From Actinomyces mediterranea (GTDB taxonomy: Bacteria; Actinomycetota; Actinomycetes; Actinomycetales; Actinomycetaceae), in NCBI RefSeq assembly GCF_900155595.1, contig NZ_FTPB01000002.1, forward strand, positions 186,001 through 250,000: 64,000 nt of DNA. Direction: 5' to 3'. How positions within the stretch are numbered: the stretch's first letter is position 1; each line of letters opens with the position of its first letter. Positions 27,368 to 36,546 of this stretch are shown here, in pieces. A model generated the notes under the pieces. That model saw nothing but the letters and a program-made list of their open reading frames with translations. It was not told the DNA's origin and searched no databases. The position numbers and the translations under genes are program-made.

Positions 27368-28351
27368 TTATTCCCACTCGATGGTGCCGATGGGCTTGGG
27401 GGTGAGGTCATAGGCGACGCGGCAGACGCCGGGCACCTCACTCAGGATGCGAGTCGTCATCTTCTTCATCAGCGGCCACTCGAGTTCGGGGACCTCGGCG
27501 GTCATCGCATCGACGGTGTTAACGCAGCGGATGATGACGGGCCATTCGTAGGCGCGCTTCTCATCACGGACACCGGTGGCGCGCACGTCGGGAATGACGC
27601 AGAAGTACTGCCAGATGTTCAGGCCCGCGCCCTCGATCTCCTCACAGACGATGGCGTCGGCCTCGCGAAGGGCTTCGAGGCGATCGCGGGTGATGGCGCC
27701 CAGGCATCGCACGCCAAGGCCCGGACCGGGGAAGGGCTGACGGTCGACCATGGAGGCGGGCAAGCCGAGTCGCTTGCCGACGACGCGCACCTCGTCCTTG
27801 AACAACAGCTTGACCGGTTCGACCAGCCCGAATTGGAGGTCCTCGGGCAGTCCGCCCACATTGTGATGAGCCTTGACCCCCTTCTCGGATTCGAGGATGT
27901 CGGGGTAGATGGTGCCCTGGCCGAGGAAGGAGATGTCCTCGAGTTTGGCGGCCTCCTCGGCGAAGACGTTGACGAACTCATTGCCGATGACCTTGCGCTT
28001 GGCCTCGGGCTCATCGATTCCCGCCAGCAGGCTGAGGAAGCGGCCGGAGGCGTCGACGTACACGAGGTTGGCACCCATCCCCTTGACGAAGACCTCGATG
28101 ACCTCCTCGGACTCGCCCTTGCGCATGAGGCCGTGGTTGACGTGGACGCTGGTCAGCTGCTTGCCGATGGCTGTGATGAGCAGCGCGGCGACGACGGAGG
28201 AGTCGACGCCGCCGGACAGGGCGAGCAGTACCTTGCCGTCGCCGACCTGGGCGCGGATGGCCTCGACTGCCTCAGCGATGAAAGCATCGGCCAGTTCGGG
28301 GGTGGTGATGCGCTCCATGTCGTCGGGACGCATGTTCGAAGCGAAGTCCAT
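27368..28351 (-). CDS. GMP synthase, ATP-pyrophosphatase subunit only (second copy)
   Basis: 327 residues covering the synthetase half of GuaA: P-loop [50 protein letters not shown], and the dimerisation domain to TIEWE. The N-terminal glutamine amidotransferase domain is absent, so it would need ammonia or a separate glutaminase. AAGGAG lies 6 bases before the ATG at 28351; an ATG 15 bases earlier has no site. The sequence differs strongly from the full guaA at 31723-33294 and was probably acquired. It converts XMP to GMP. It lies 15 bp from the IS1595 end. Confidence 0.9.
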   Translation of the reverse strand: MDFASNMRPDDMERITTPELADAFIAEAVEAIRAQVGDGKVLLALSGGVDSSVVAALLITAIGKQLTSVHVNHGLMRKGESEEVIEVFVKGMGANLVYVDASGRFLSLLAGIDEPEAKRKVIGNEFVNVFAEEAAKLEDISFLGQGTIYPDILESEKGVKAHHNVGGLPEDLQFGLVEPVKLLFKDEVRVVGKRLGLPASMVDRQPFPGPGLGVRCLGAITRDRLEALREADAIVCEEIEGAGLNIWQYFCVIPDVRATGVRDEKRAYEWPVIIRCVNTVDAMTAEVPELEWPLMKKMTTRILSEVPGVCRVAYDLTPKPIGTIEWE

Positions 28352-28531
28352 CGGGCTCTCCTTCATCGGGACAGGAATGATCCATCAAACGATCCGAAGA
28401 CAACTCTACGTCCACGCATCTTCGTCGAAGGCGTCTATGACGAAGGAGAAACTCAACTCCGCGTCCTCACGGAACTTTCCAGGTAAGCCCTCGACATGAG
28501 AATAATCCGTCCGAAACACACCACAGCGCAC

Positions 28532-28726
28532 TCACATCGGGTCGTCGCCAATCCCCATACCAGACCAACCGTTGATGATGCCGATGCCCTTGTCACCCGA
28601 ATCGCCCGGGCGGAGGTGCTTCTCGATGCCGAGCAAGAAGGTGACGCCGAAGAAGTCGCCCATGAACTGCGCATCCATACCCAGTCGTAGTAGTAGCGGC
28701 GTCGGCTCGACCACGTCGTCATGCAT
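28532..28726 (-). CDS. Small hypothetical protein
   Basis: 64 residues from an ATG at 28726 behind a strong GGAAGGGAG. It starts MHDDVVEPTPLLLRLGMDAQ, has a hydrophobic middle (FMGDFFGVTFLLGI) and a Gly-rich end. It is divergent from the TetR gene. Family not recognised; it could be a small peptide or the start of a truncated gene. Confidence 0.4.
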   Translation of the reverse strand: MHDDVVEPTPLLLRLGMDAQFMGDFFGVTFLLGIEKHLRPGDSGDKGIGIINGWSGMGIGDDPM

Positions 28727-28794
28727 GCTCCCTTCCGGTCCCGTGGTCCGAGTATTCGTCCGCATCTCTTTTCGAACAGTCTTTCTGCTCTTAG

Positions 28795-28833
28795 TTGACA
28801 TACGTGAAATATCGTTCTATATATTAAATATAG
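28795..28833 (+). promoter_or_regulatory. TetR operon promoter with overlapping palindromic operator
   Basis: TTGACA (28795-28800), a 17-bp spacer and TATATA (28818-28823) form a near-ideal promoter. The palindrome CTATAT-5-ATATAG (28817-28833) covers the -10, as expected for an autorepressing TetR protein. Confidence 0.7.
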
Positions 28834-28867
28834 AGCAACATTCTATAAATTTGAGGAGGCGACGTCT

Positions 28868-29521
28868 GTGGCGAGGACGAAGAAGGACCCCAATGTCCGG
28901 CGCAGCAAGTTCGTCTCGGCCGCCGCCTCACTGTTCTTCTCCAATGGCTACGAGCGCACCTCCGTCCGCGACATCCTCGACGCGGTAGGCGATAAGACGG
29001 CCTCCCCCAGCGTGTTCTACTATTACTTCTCCTCCAAGGCAGACCTCTACCAGGTCGTCATGCAGGAGTACGCCAGCCGCTACCTGGCACAGGTCGATGC
29101 CTGCATGGTGCAGCACGCCGACAATCCCGAGCAGATGATGGTCGAGGTCCTCAAGCTTTTCGCTCGTACGCTCTCGCAGGACAAACACACCGACGAGGCG
29201 CTGACCGACCCCGCCAACCGACTCATGCTCCTCGACCTGCGCGCCGTGGTCGCCGAACGCTTTGTTGCGCTCTGGCGCGCCTACATCAACCAGCTCGACT
29301 GGCTCGACACCGACGACGAGACCAAGGAAGGGCTCGCACTCTTCATCACCGGCGGCATAGGCGAGATGGTCTACGAATTCTCGACCTCAAGCCGCGTGCG
29401 CAAGGACGATGACGGCGCCCGCCTCATCGAGCACATCATCGACTTCGCAGCCGATGCGCTCCATGCTCCGGACGCAGTGCGGGAGGAGTTCAGACGGCAC
29501 ATCAAGGGAGATTCACGATGA
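28868..29521 (+). CDS. TetR/AcrR-family transcriptional regulator
   Basis: 217 residues. The N-terminal HTH (FVSAAASLFFSNGYERTSVR, then SVFYYYFSSKADLY) is textbook TetR, followed by a ligand domain. It starts at a GTG (28868) behind GAGGAGG. The palindrome over the promoter suggests autoregulation. It is coupled to the SRPBCC gene by a 4-bp overlap; the effector is unknown. Confidence 0.92.
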   Translation: MARTKKDPNVRRSKFVSAAASLFFSNGYERTSVRDILDAVGDKTASPSVFYYYFSSKADLYQVVMQEYASRYLAQVDACMVQHADNPEQMMVEVLKLFARTLSQDKHTDEALTDPANRLMLLDLRAVVAERFVALWRAYINQLDWLDTDDETKEGLALFITGGIGEMVYEFSTSSRVRKDDDGARLIEHIIDFAADALHAPDAVREEFRRHIKGDSR

Positions 29522-30036
29522 AGGTATTACGCCATGCGATCGACATAGCGGTTCCGTTCGAGAAGCTCTGCGCCTGGGTGGACGCCTTTGAGGAAGAGTT
29601 CGTCAAGTGGAGCCCCTACCACCTGGCCTGCAACCTGTACGACCACAGCCTCGCCGTGGGCTCCAAGGTGCGCTTTTACGAAATTGTCATGGGTCTCGAT
29701 TACGACGTGACCGGGACTATCACCGAGAGTGTGCGCGATGCGGACCGCTTCCGGTACGTATTCGTGAGCGACAAGAAGACCGCCGTGATCACCTTCGAGG
29801 GTGAGCGCGTGTCCGAGGGCTGTCGTTTCACCCACACCGAGGCCTTCGGCATGATGACGCCCATTATCAGCCCGGTCATGAACTTCCTCATTTTCAAGGT
29901 GTTCTTCAGGAAGAAAGCCAATTGGCAGCTCATCGAGGACGACATGGTCCTCGACAACCGCTACCTTGAGCAGATCCTCACCACCGGCGCGTACCCGGAG
30001 CGCATCCCCGTCGACCAGTTGCGGACCCCAGCGTAA
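29518..30036 (+). CDS. SRPBCC-fold (polyketide cyclase/START-like) protein
   Basis: 172 residues. It begins MKVLRHAIDIAVPFEKLCAW and continues with WSPYHLACNLYDHSLAVGSK, VTGTITESVRDADRFRYVFV and FTHTEAFGMMTPIISPVMNF, the order of strands and the long C-terminal helix of SRPBCC proteins, which bind hydrophobic ligands. A 4-bp overlap couples it to the TetR gene, so it may handle the TetR effector. Function unproven. Confidence 0.75.
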   Translation: MKVLRHAIDIAVPFEKLCAWVDAFEEEFVKWSPYHLACNLYDHSLAVGSKVRFYEIVMGLDYDVTGTITESVRDADRFRYVFVSDKKTAVITFEGERVSEGCRFTHTEAFGMMTPIISPVMNFLIFKVFFRKKANWQLIEDDMVLDNRYLEQILTTGAYPERIPVDQLRTPA

Positions 30037-30049
30037 GAAGGATGGGACG

Positions 30050-30124
30050 ATGGCAGACACGCACGACGCATCCGCGACGAGGCTTATCTGGCTTTTCGTA
30101 GTTGGGGGTGTGGGTGGGGTTTGA
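30050..30124 (+). pseudogene. Third gene of the TetR operon, truncated by IS30-family insertion
   Basis: An ATG at 30050 behind AAGGATGG starts MADTHDASATRLIWLF and then the reading runs into Gly/Val-rich sequence and stops at 30124. The good ribosome site 14 bp after the SRPBCC stop and the abrupt change in composition near 30090 suggest that a longer gene was cut by the neighbouring element. Its product cannot be told. Confidence 0.5.
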
Positions 30125-30157
30125 AGTCTCTGGTTTCTGGGTCTGCTGTGTGTTTGG

Positions 30158-31539
30158 TTGACCCCTGATGTGTGGTCTTGGGGTCTAGGTTCTTGTGGTG
30201 GTTGCAGCGGAGTCTTTGTGAGGGGGGTTCGTTGTGGCTGGTGTTGGTCGTGTTTTGGTGGGGTTGTGTATTCCTCCCGTTGTGAGGCATGTCAGGCTGG
30301 GCGTCGGTCGTTTGTTTTGGTTCTTGGGGATGGTTTGAACTTCACGCAGGCAGCTCATGCTGTTGGTGTGTCGAAGCGGACAGGCAAAGTGTGGCGTAAT
30401 GGTCGTACTCGCGCAAGTGGGCGGTGTGAGCGAGCTAGTATCGCTCCGCAAGCGGATTGGTACCGTTTGTACATGAAGTGTCGGCCTCATCGGGTCAGCA
30501 AACGTTTCTTGTCTCTTAAGGAACGCATGCTCATCTTCGGGTGGCGCGTGGAGGGCCTTTCGATCCGGGACATCGCTCGACAGTTAGGGCGTTCGCCCCG
30601 GGCGGTGAGCCGAGAGCTTCGGCGAAACGGGATTACCTCCATGTGCTACACCCCCTACATTGCTCACATGCGAGCAAGCAAGCGCCTCCAACACCCCAAG
30701 CCACGCAAATGCGCCAATCCGCGTTTGTGGGCAATCATGTGGGACAAGCTTGAGATCAAGTGGTCTCCCGAGCAGATCTGCGCCTACTTGCGCATGCGTT
30801 TCCCGCATAATCGGAGCATGAACCCGTGCGTGGAGACGATCTACCAGTCCCTCTTCATCCAGGCCAAAGGCGCACTCCGCAAGGAGATCGCGTCCCTCAT
30901 GCGCCAAGGACGCACCCACAGACGCCCAGACGCACACAGCCGTCAGGTACGGCCACGATTCAAGGATCCCATGGTGATGATCAGCCAACGACCCGCCAGC
31001 ATAGAGGACCGGGCCATACCAAGACACTGGGAGGGCGACTTGATTATTGGAGCGAAGGGCCAATCCGCCGTCGGCACACTTGTCGAGCGCTCCACCCGGT
31101 ATACGATGCTGCTCTACCTGCCCCATGGGCATACAGCCATCGAGGTCCAAGACGCCATCATCGACAAGCTCGCGGGATTGCCCCACTCTCCTTGCGATTG
31201 TCGCTGACCTGGGACCAGGGAAGCGAGCTGGCCCAGCACCGCACGATCGGCTCACAGCTGGGCCTTGATGTGTATTTCTGCGACCCGCACTCACCCTGGC
31301 AACGCGGCACCAACGAAAACACAAACGGACTTTTGCGCCAATTACATGCCCACAGGCACCGACCTATCACCCCTGACCGAAGCAGACCTAGATGCCATCG
31401 CAGACCAACAGGGCGACCGCCCACGCAAAACCCTACACTAGGACACACCCAAGCAGCGCCTCGAACTACTGCTCAGGACAGAACACGTGTCGCAACCACC
31501 CCTAGAACCCACCCCGTTGCGTTCACACGGCGGTAGGTA
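30158..31539 (+). pseudogene. IS30-family transposase, degenerate
   Basis: The HTH part (LNFTQAAHAVGVSKRTGKVW, LSIRDIARQLGRSPRAVSRE) and DDE core ([20 protein letters not shown], then in another frame [32 protein letters not shown]) are clear. At least two frameshifts (near 31190 and 31340) and a stop in place of Trp in the C-terminal RPRKTL-x-DTPKQRL motif make it inactive. The true start is uncertain. Element ends were not found with confidence. Confidence 0.75.
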
Positions 31540-31652
31540 GCCCATAGCCCGGTCCCTCTCTATTACCGCCAATTTTATACCGTCATCGGCGGTAATCCGC
31601 AATTGATTCTTCCTATGTTAGCGGCGACTGTAAATGGGGAACCACTATCAAA

Positions 31653-31684
31653 AAGTGCAGTTCAGCCATGTCTGAGCTGCACTT
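31653..31684 (-). terminator. Rho-independent terminator of guaA
   Basis: A 13-bp stem (AAGTGCAGTTCAG against CTGAGCTGCACTT, one G-T pair) with a 6-base loop. On the minus strand it is followed by a run of T, 38 bp after the guaA stop. Confidence 0.85.
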
Positions 31685-31720
31685 CCATAAATCTCATTTC
31701 ATTATTAGTAAAGCAAACGA

Positions 31721-31737
31721 GACTACTCCCACTCGAT
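31721..31737 (+). repeat. Right copy of 17-bp direct repeat at the guaA 3' end (putative attR)
   Basis: GACTACTCCCACTCGAT, covering the stop and last four codons of guaA and identical to 20627-20643. This is where guaA-specific integrases insert islands. Confidence 0.65.
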
Positions 31738-33294
31738 GGTCGCCGGAGGCTTGCTCGTCACATCGAGGACGACACGGTTCACCTCGGGCACGCTATTCGT
31801 GATGCGCGTCGAGATGCGGGCGAGCACATCGTAGGGCAGGCGCGTCCAATCCGCCGTCATCGCATCCTCGCTGGACACAGGGCGCAGCACCACCGGATGG
31901 CCATAGGTGCGACCGTCGCCTTGGACTCCCACCGAGCGAACATCGGCGAGCAGCACCACCGGGCACTGCCAGATCTGAGAATCCAGTCCCGCGGCGGTCA
32001 TCTCCTCACGGGCGATGAGGTCGGCGGCTCGAAGAATGTCGAGCCGCTCTTTCGTCACCTCTCCGATGATCCGGATGCCCAGGCCGGGTCCGGGGAAGGG
32101 CTGACGATTCACCAGATAGTCGGGCAGCCCGAGTTCGCGGCCCACGGCGCGCACCTCGTCTTTAAACAGGGCGCGCAGCGGCTCAACCAGCTCAAACGTC
32201 ATATCCTCGGGCAAGCCGCCGACATTGTGGTGACTCTTAATATTCGCCGCGCCCTCGCCACCGCCGGACTCGACGACATCCGGGTACAGCGTGCCCTGAA
32301 CGAGGAACTTCACCTCGCCGTCGACGGCGCTGATCTCCTCGATGACCTGTTTCTGAGCGGCCTCGAACGAGCGGATGAACTCGCGGCCAATGATCTTGCG
32401 CTTCGTCTCCGGATCGGACACTCCCGCGAGCGCGGAGAGGAATCGCTCGGACTCGTCCACCGTGATGACCCGGATGCCCATGCCGCGCGCGTAGTCGCCC
32501 TCGACCTGTTCGCGCTCCCCCGCCCGCAGAAGCCCGTGGTCGATGAAGAAGCATGTGAGCTGATCGCCGACCGCCTTGTGGACCAATGCTGCAGCGACAG
32601 AGGAATCGACACCACCGGACAGGGCGCAGATGACCTGCGCGTCGCCAACCTGCGCACGGATCGCCTCGACCTGTTCATCGACGATAGATCCCGCAGTCCA
32701 CGTCGGCTCGATGCCCGCACCCTCGTAGAGGAAGTGTGTCAGCGCGTCCTGGCCGAACTGCGAGTGCCCCACCTCGGGATGCCACTGCAGACCGAAGAGC
32801 CTGCGGCCCCGATCCTCGAAAGCGGCGACCGGCGTCTCGGCGGTGGATGCTGTGACGGCGAATCCTTCGGGGGCTGCCTGGACGGCGTCCCCGTGGCTCA
32901 TCCACACGACCTGTTCGGTCGGTGTTCCAGCGAAAAGACAGGAGTCTGGGGCGACTGAGGCGTCGGTGCGCCCGTACTCCCTAGTGCCGGTTCGCCCCAC
33001 AGTGCCGCCGAGGGCGGCCGCCATGGTCTGGAATCCGTAGCAGATCCCCAGCAGCGGGACTCCCGCGTCGAAAAGGGCCGGATCGATTGAAGGCGCACCA
33101 TCCTCGTACACGGAGGAGGGGCCTCCGGACAAGATGATCGCCGCCGGGTCCTTGGCGAGCATGTCGGCAACCGGCATCGTGTGCGGCACGATCTCGGAGT
33201 AGACGCGGGCCTCACGGACCCGTCGAGCGATGAGCTGCGCATACTGTGCGCCGAAGTCGATGACGAGGACGGGGCGGGGAGCAGTGGTAGTCAC
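31723..33294 (-). CDS. guaA: GMP synthase (glutamine-hydrolysing)
   Basis: 523 residues, normal family length. The glutamine amidotransferase domain has the nucleophile elbow GICYGFQ near residue 85 and the partner WHPEVGHS near residue 170. The ATP-pyrophosphatase loop is [17 protein letters not shown] near residue 223, then DRQPFPGP-like [16 protein letters not shown], and the dimer domain ends TIEWE. It makes GMP from XMP, glutamine and ATP. The start is a GTG at 33294; the longer frame upstream is non-coding. No ribosome site is evident, so the message may be leaderless. A terminator follows at 31653-31684. Confidence 0.96.
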   Translation of the reverse strand: MTTTAPRPVLVIDFGAQYAQLIARRVREARVYSEIVPHTMPVADMLAKDPAAIILSGGPSSVYEDGAPSIDPALFDAGVPLLGICYGFQTMAAALGGTVGRTGTREYGRTDASVAPDSCLFAGTPTEQVVWMSHGDAVQAAPEGFAVTASTAETPVAAFEDRGRRLFGLQWHPEVGHSQFGQDALTHFLYEGAGIEPTWTAGSIVDEQVEAIRAQVGDAQVICALSGGVDSSVAAALVHKAVGDQLTCFFIDHGLLRAGEREQVEGDYARGMGIRVITVDESERFLSALAGVSDPETKRKIIGREFIRSFEAAQKQVIEEISAVDGEVKFLVQGTLYPDVVESGGGEGAANIKSHHNVGGLPEDMTFELVEPLRALFKDEVRAVGRELGLPDYLVNRQPFPGPGLGIRIIGEVTKERLDILRAADLIAREEMTAAGLDSQIWQCPVVLLADVRSVGVQGDGRTYGHPVVLRPVSSEDAMTADWTRLPYDVLARISTRITNSVPEVNRVVLDVTSKPPATIEWE

Positions 33295-33408
33295 GCGCCA
33301 ATGGTACCCGGACCTGCGGAACCGACGGGACCCCGCACATCTGCCGACTGACTCACCACGCGGCGCGCACGCCCCACGGCGGGCGGCGGAGTCGACGACA
33401 ATGGCACT

Positions 33409-34779
33409 ATGAGTCCGAAGAAGCGCAAGAAACGGGCCGCACCCGAGTTCATCACCGATCTGGGGATGCACGGCGCACACAAGCGCTTCCCCGACGGCCG
33501 CAAGCTGTCGAAAGCCGAGCGCGAGTGCCTCCCCCTCGTCGCTTCCCTCAACGCTGAAGTCGTCGAGGCGACTGCACGGGCGGCCTCGAAGGCCCTGACG
33601 CCCGATACGACGTGGCTGCTCCACCAGTTCCTCAACCCGATCTCCCTCGCATCCCGCAAAGGGGTGAAGCTGCCCGAACGCGGCCTACTGCTGTCCGCCA
33701 TCGCATTCCTTGAGAATTCCGTCGCGCGTGACGACCTCGATCCCGCTTGTGCCCCGCCCGCGCCCGATGAGGATCTCACCGCCGCCGTCGACGAATGGGC
33801 GGAGGCATTCACCCGCCGTGCGCAGGACAAGCGCTGGAAGCGGGTGACGGGCACGCCGGTGACGCGCGAGCAGCTGCGCAATTGGCAGATCCGGGTCGCA
33901 GACATGCATCTTCACGTCATCCCCCTCATCGATATCCCCGCCGAGTTCGAACGGGCGCTCACCATGGTGGAGGCCTGGGACGACGTCCTCGCCCATCGCG
34001 GACACATCGGCGAGCGATTCTCACTGCGCGAGGAGGTCGTTCGCCTGCACAACTGGCCGGGCGACCAGTGGATCAACGGTGACGACTACGCCTCCGCGCA
34101 GAAGCGTTTCCACCGTCGCCTGCGCAAGGCCCGCAAGCTGTCCGACGACCCGATCCGCGATGACATCATGCAGCGGGCACTCTACCTGCGCGAGGGCCTT
34201 CTCCTGGGTCCCGTCGATCCGCTCCAGTGGTTCCTCGCCGTGTGCCAGTTCCGCTGGGCGGTCCCCGAGATGCTCGATGTCCGCCCGGAGCTGATGACGT
34301 GGAGATTCGTCGACTGGGTGGCTCGCCTGTCCACCGCGACAGAGCCGATCGATGCGTCGATCCCCCACTGGGCGCGCACGGCGGAGGATCCGCGCGATGT
34401 CCCCGCCGGCTTGCTGACCGCCGTGTCGGGGCCCGGCCTCATGATCAACCTCGACGAGGACGTGGTGACGGCGCTGCCGCCGGGCTGCCGCGTCAGACGC
34501 CTCATCGTGAGCGCCCAGGGGCCCCTCGGCCCCGATTGGACGGTCTATTGGGTGGAGTCGGAGTGGGAGGATTCGCGCCCGATCCTCGACCTCGTCGAGT
34601 CGGCGAAGCTGCACCCGAAAGTCGTCTTCATCTCCGATGAGCGGCCCGACGACCTCGCCGAGTTGATCTGCCCGTTCCTACCGCTCGCCTACGAGATCCC
34701 GACGCACTCGCTCACCGCCCACAGTCATGCTCCGGGGGTGTGGCCTTCGGTTCCCGATCACCCCGATGCGGGGCTCTAG
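33409..34779 (+). CDS. Conserved-looking hypothetical protein
   Basis: 456 residues, basic at the start ([13 protein letters not shown]), mostly soluble, with no signal peptide, helix of membrane type or catalytic motif I recognise. Tryptophan-rich segments ([30 protein letters not shown]) are notable. Codon use matches the core genome, so the gene is real. It diverges from guaA (114 bp apart) and converges on the ABC exporter. Function unknown. Confidence 0.75.
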   Translation: MSPKKRKKRAAPEFITDLGMHGAHKRFPDGRKLSKAERECLPLVASLNAEVVEATARAASKALTPDTTWLLHQFLNPISLASRKGVKLPERGLLLSAIAFLENSVARDDLDPACAPPAPDEDLTAAVDEWAEAFTRRAQDKRWKRVTGTPVTREQLRNWQIRVADMHLHVIPLIDIPAEFERALTMVEAWDDVLAHRGHIGERFSLREEVVRLHNWPGDQWINGDDYASAQKRFHRRLRKARKLSDDPIRDDIMQRALYLREGLLLGPVDPLQWFLAVCQFRWAVPEMLDVRPELMTWRFVDWVARLSTATEPIDASIPHWARTAEDPRDVPAGLLTAVSGPGLMINLDEDVVTALPPGCRVRRLIVSAQGPLGPDWTVYWVESEWEDSRPILDLVESAKLHPKVVFISDERPDDLAELICPFLPLAYEIPTHSLTAHSHAPGVWPSVPDHPDAGL

Positions 34780-34812
34780 CGCTGCCTCCGCCTCGCAGTC
34801 CCAGGGATGCGC

Positions 34813-36546
34813 TCAGTCGCCACAGCGCCACGCCCTCCACAGGTGCGCGTATTCGCCCTCGAGAGCGAGCAACTCATCGTGAGTCCCCAGTTCTACGATC
34901 CGCCCGTCGACCATGACCGCTACCCGATCCGCATCATGTGCCGTGTGGAGCCGATGGGCGATGGCGACGACCGTCCTGCCCCGCAGGACCCGCGCCAGGG
35001 ACTGTTCGACGCTGCGCGCCGACGCGGGGTCCAACAGAGACGTTGCCTCGTCGAGGACCAGAGTCGAGGGGTTCATGAGGATGATCCGCGCCAGTGCGAT
35101 CTGCTGGGCGCGGGCGGGCGGCAATTGGGCGCCCCCGGCTCCGACGCGTATCTCGAGGCCGCCTTCGTTCGCCACCCAATCGGCGGCGCCGACCGCGCGC
35201 AGAGCTTCCCACAGGGCGTCGTCATCCGCATCGGGGGCCGCTAGGCGCAGGTTCTGCGCAATCGATCCGACGAAGACGTGATGCTCCTGGGTGACCAGGA
35301 CGACCGTCCGGTGCAACTCCTTCTCGGGCAGATCGACCAGGTCGACGCCGTCTACTCGCACACTGCCCGACGAGGGCGGGTGGATGCCCGCGATCATGCG
35401 CCCGAGCGTCGACTTGCCCGCCCCCGACGGGCCGACGATTGCAAGAGTCTCAGCCTCGCGCAGCGTCAGCGACACGTCGTGAAGGACGGGCGACCCCTCC
35501 CGGTAGGCATAGCTCACCGAGTCGACGTCAATGGTGCCGCCGCCCGTGGCCCCCTCTATCGCCGTGCGATCCGCCTCGACGAGGTCGACGCCGAAGATGC
35601 GTTGCAGGGAGGTGTAGGCGAATTGGAGTTCATCGACCCAAAAGGTCGCTTCCCACAACGGTCCGCGCAACTGGTAGCAGTACATGACCATCGTGGTCAC
35701 TGCGCCCGCGCTCACCCACCCCGCGGGGACGCCGACGGCGCCCAATCCGATGAGGACCACGATCGGGCTGAGGGTCACGATGATCATCCCGATGAATAAG
35801 AAGACCCGCATCCATGCGCCGTAGCGCTCCAGTCGCCACATCTGCGCGATGAGGGAGTCGTATCTGGCCCACCGCGTCGACCCCAGGCGCAAGGCATCCA
35901 CCGTCTCCGCCTGGCTGACGGTCTCAGAAATGACGCCGGAGAACTCGGCGACGACCGCGGAGGAGGCCTGGTAGGAGGGGATGGTGCGCGGCATGTACCA
36001 CTTCGCGACGAGCACGACGAGGGGGATCTCCGCGATGAGCACCCACACGAGCCGCGGCGACACGATGGCGGCTGCGACGAGTGTGACGAGTGCCGTCGTC
36101 ACGAGGACGAGGATCGCGGACAATCCCCTGCGGATCATCATCTGCACCCGGTCGATGTCGTGGGTCGTCCTCCCGATGAGGTCGCCGCTGCCTGCGGACT
36201 CGACCGTGGACAGGGGCAGGTGGACGACGGAGTCGACAAGGTCCTCTCGCAGGATTGCGAAGATCTGTTCGCCCAGCATGCGCGAGCGGTAGTCGGAGAG
36301 CCACACGAGGATGAAGTTCACTGCGACGAGGACGAAGGCAACTGTGATGCGCCCGAGCACCCATTGGCGTGTCGTCCCCGCGCCAATGGCGTCAACGATG
36401 TCCCCGACGATCCAGGGCAGGGCGACTGCACTGAGCGCGGCGAGCAGCTGCAGTCCGACGATCACTGTCATCGGCGCAGCGAAGGAACGCACGAGGGCGA
36501 CGAGGCGCTTTCCCGTAAGGGCGGGCGAGGCGAGGGGGAGTCTCAT
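34813..36546 (-). CDS. ABC exporter half-transporter with intact Walker A but altered signature
   Basis: 577 residues. Six helices (about 20-290) form the exporter membrane domain, followed by an ATPase: Walker A GPSGAGKST at 372-380, Walker B TLVLDEATSLLD with catalytic Glu 500, and His 531. The signature is LPPARAQ (475-481) rather than LSGGQ. The gene overlaps its upstream partner by 4 bp. In a heterodimer its Walker A would pair with the partner's good signature, giving one active site. The substrate is unknown; such pairs export drugs, lipids or peptides. Confidence 0.9.
   Translation of the reverse strand: MRLPLASPALTGKRLVALVRSFAAPMTVIVGLQLLAALSAVALPWIVGDIVDAIGAGTTRQWVLGRITVAFVLVAVNFILVWLSDYRSRMLGEQIFAILREDLVDSVVHLPLSTVESAGSGDLIGRTTHDIDRVQMMIRRGLSAILVLVTTALVTLVAAAIVSPRLVWVLIAEIPLVVLVAKWYMPRTIPSYQASSAVVAEFSGVISETVSQAETVDALRLGSTRWARYDSLIAQMWRLERYGAWMRVFLFIGMIIVTLSPIVVLIGLGAVGVPAGWVSAGAVTTMVMYCYQLRGPLWEATFWVDELQFAYTSLQRIFGVDLVEADRTAIEGATGGGTIDVDSVSYAYREGSPVLHDVSLTLREAETLAIVGPSGAGKSTLGRMIAGIHPPSSGSVRVDGVDLVDLPEKELHRTVVLVTQEHHVFVGSIAQNLRLAAPDADDDALWEALRAVGAADWVANEGGLEIRVGAGGAQLPPARAQQIALARIILMNPSTLVLDEATSLLDPASARSVEQSLARVLRGRTVVAIAHRLHTAHDADRVAVMVDGRIVELGTHDELLALEGEYAHLWRAWRCGD

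Noticed and set aside
30084-30290. Inverted ends of the IS30 element
   Set aside because: G/T-rich runs at both sides gave no convincing inverted repeat, so the borders are left open.
33295-33330. Leaderless promoter for guaA (TACCAT near the GTG)
   Set aside because: A plausible -10 is present, but no convincing -35 at the right spacing.
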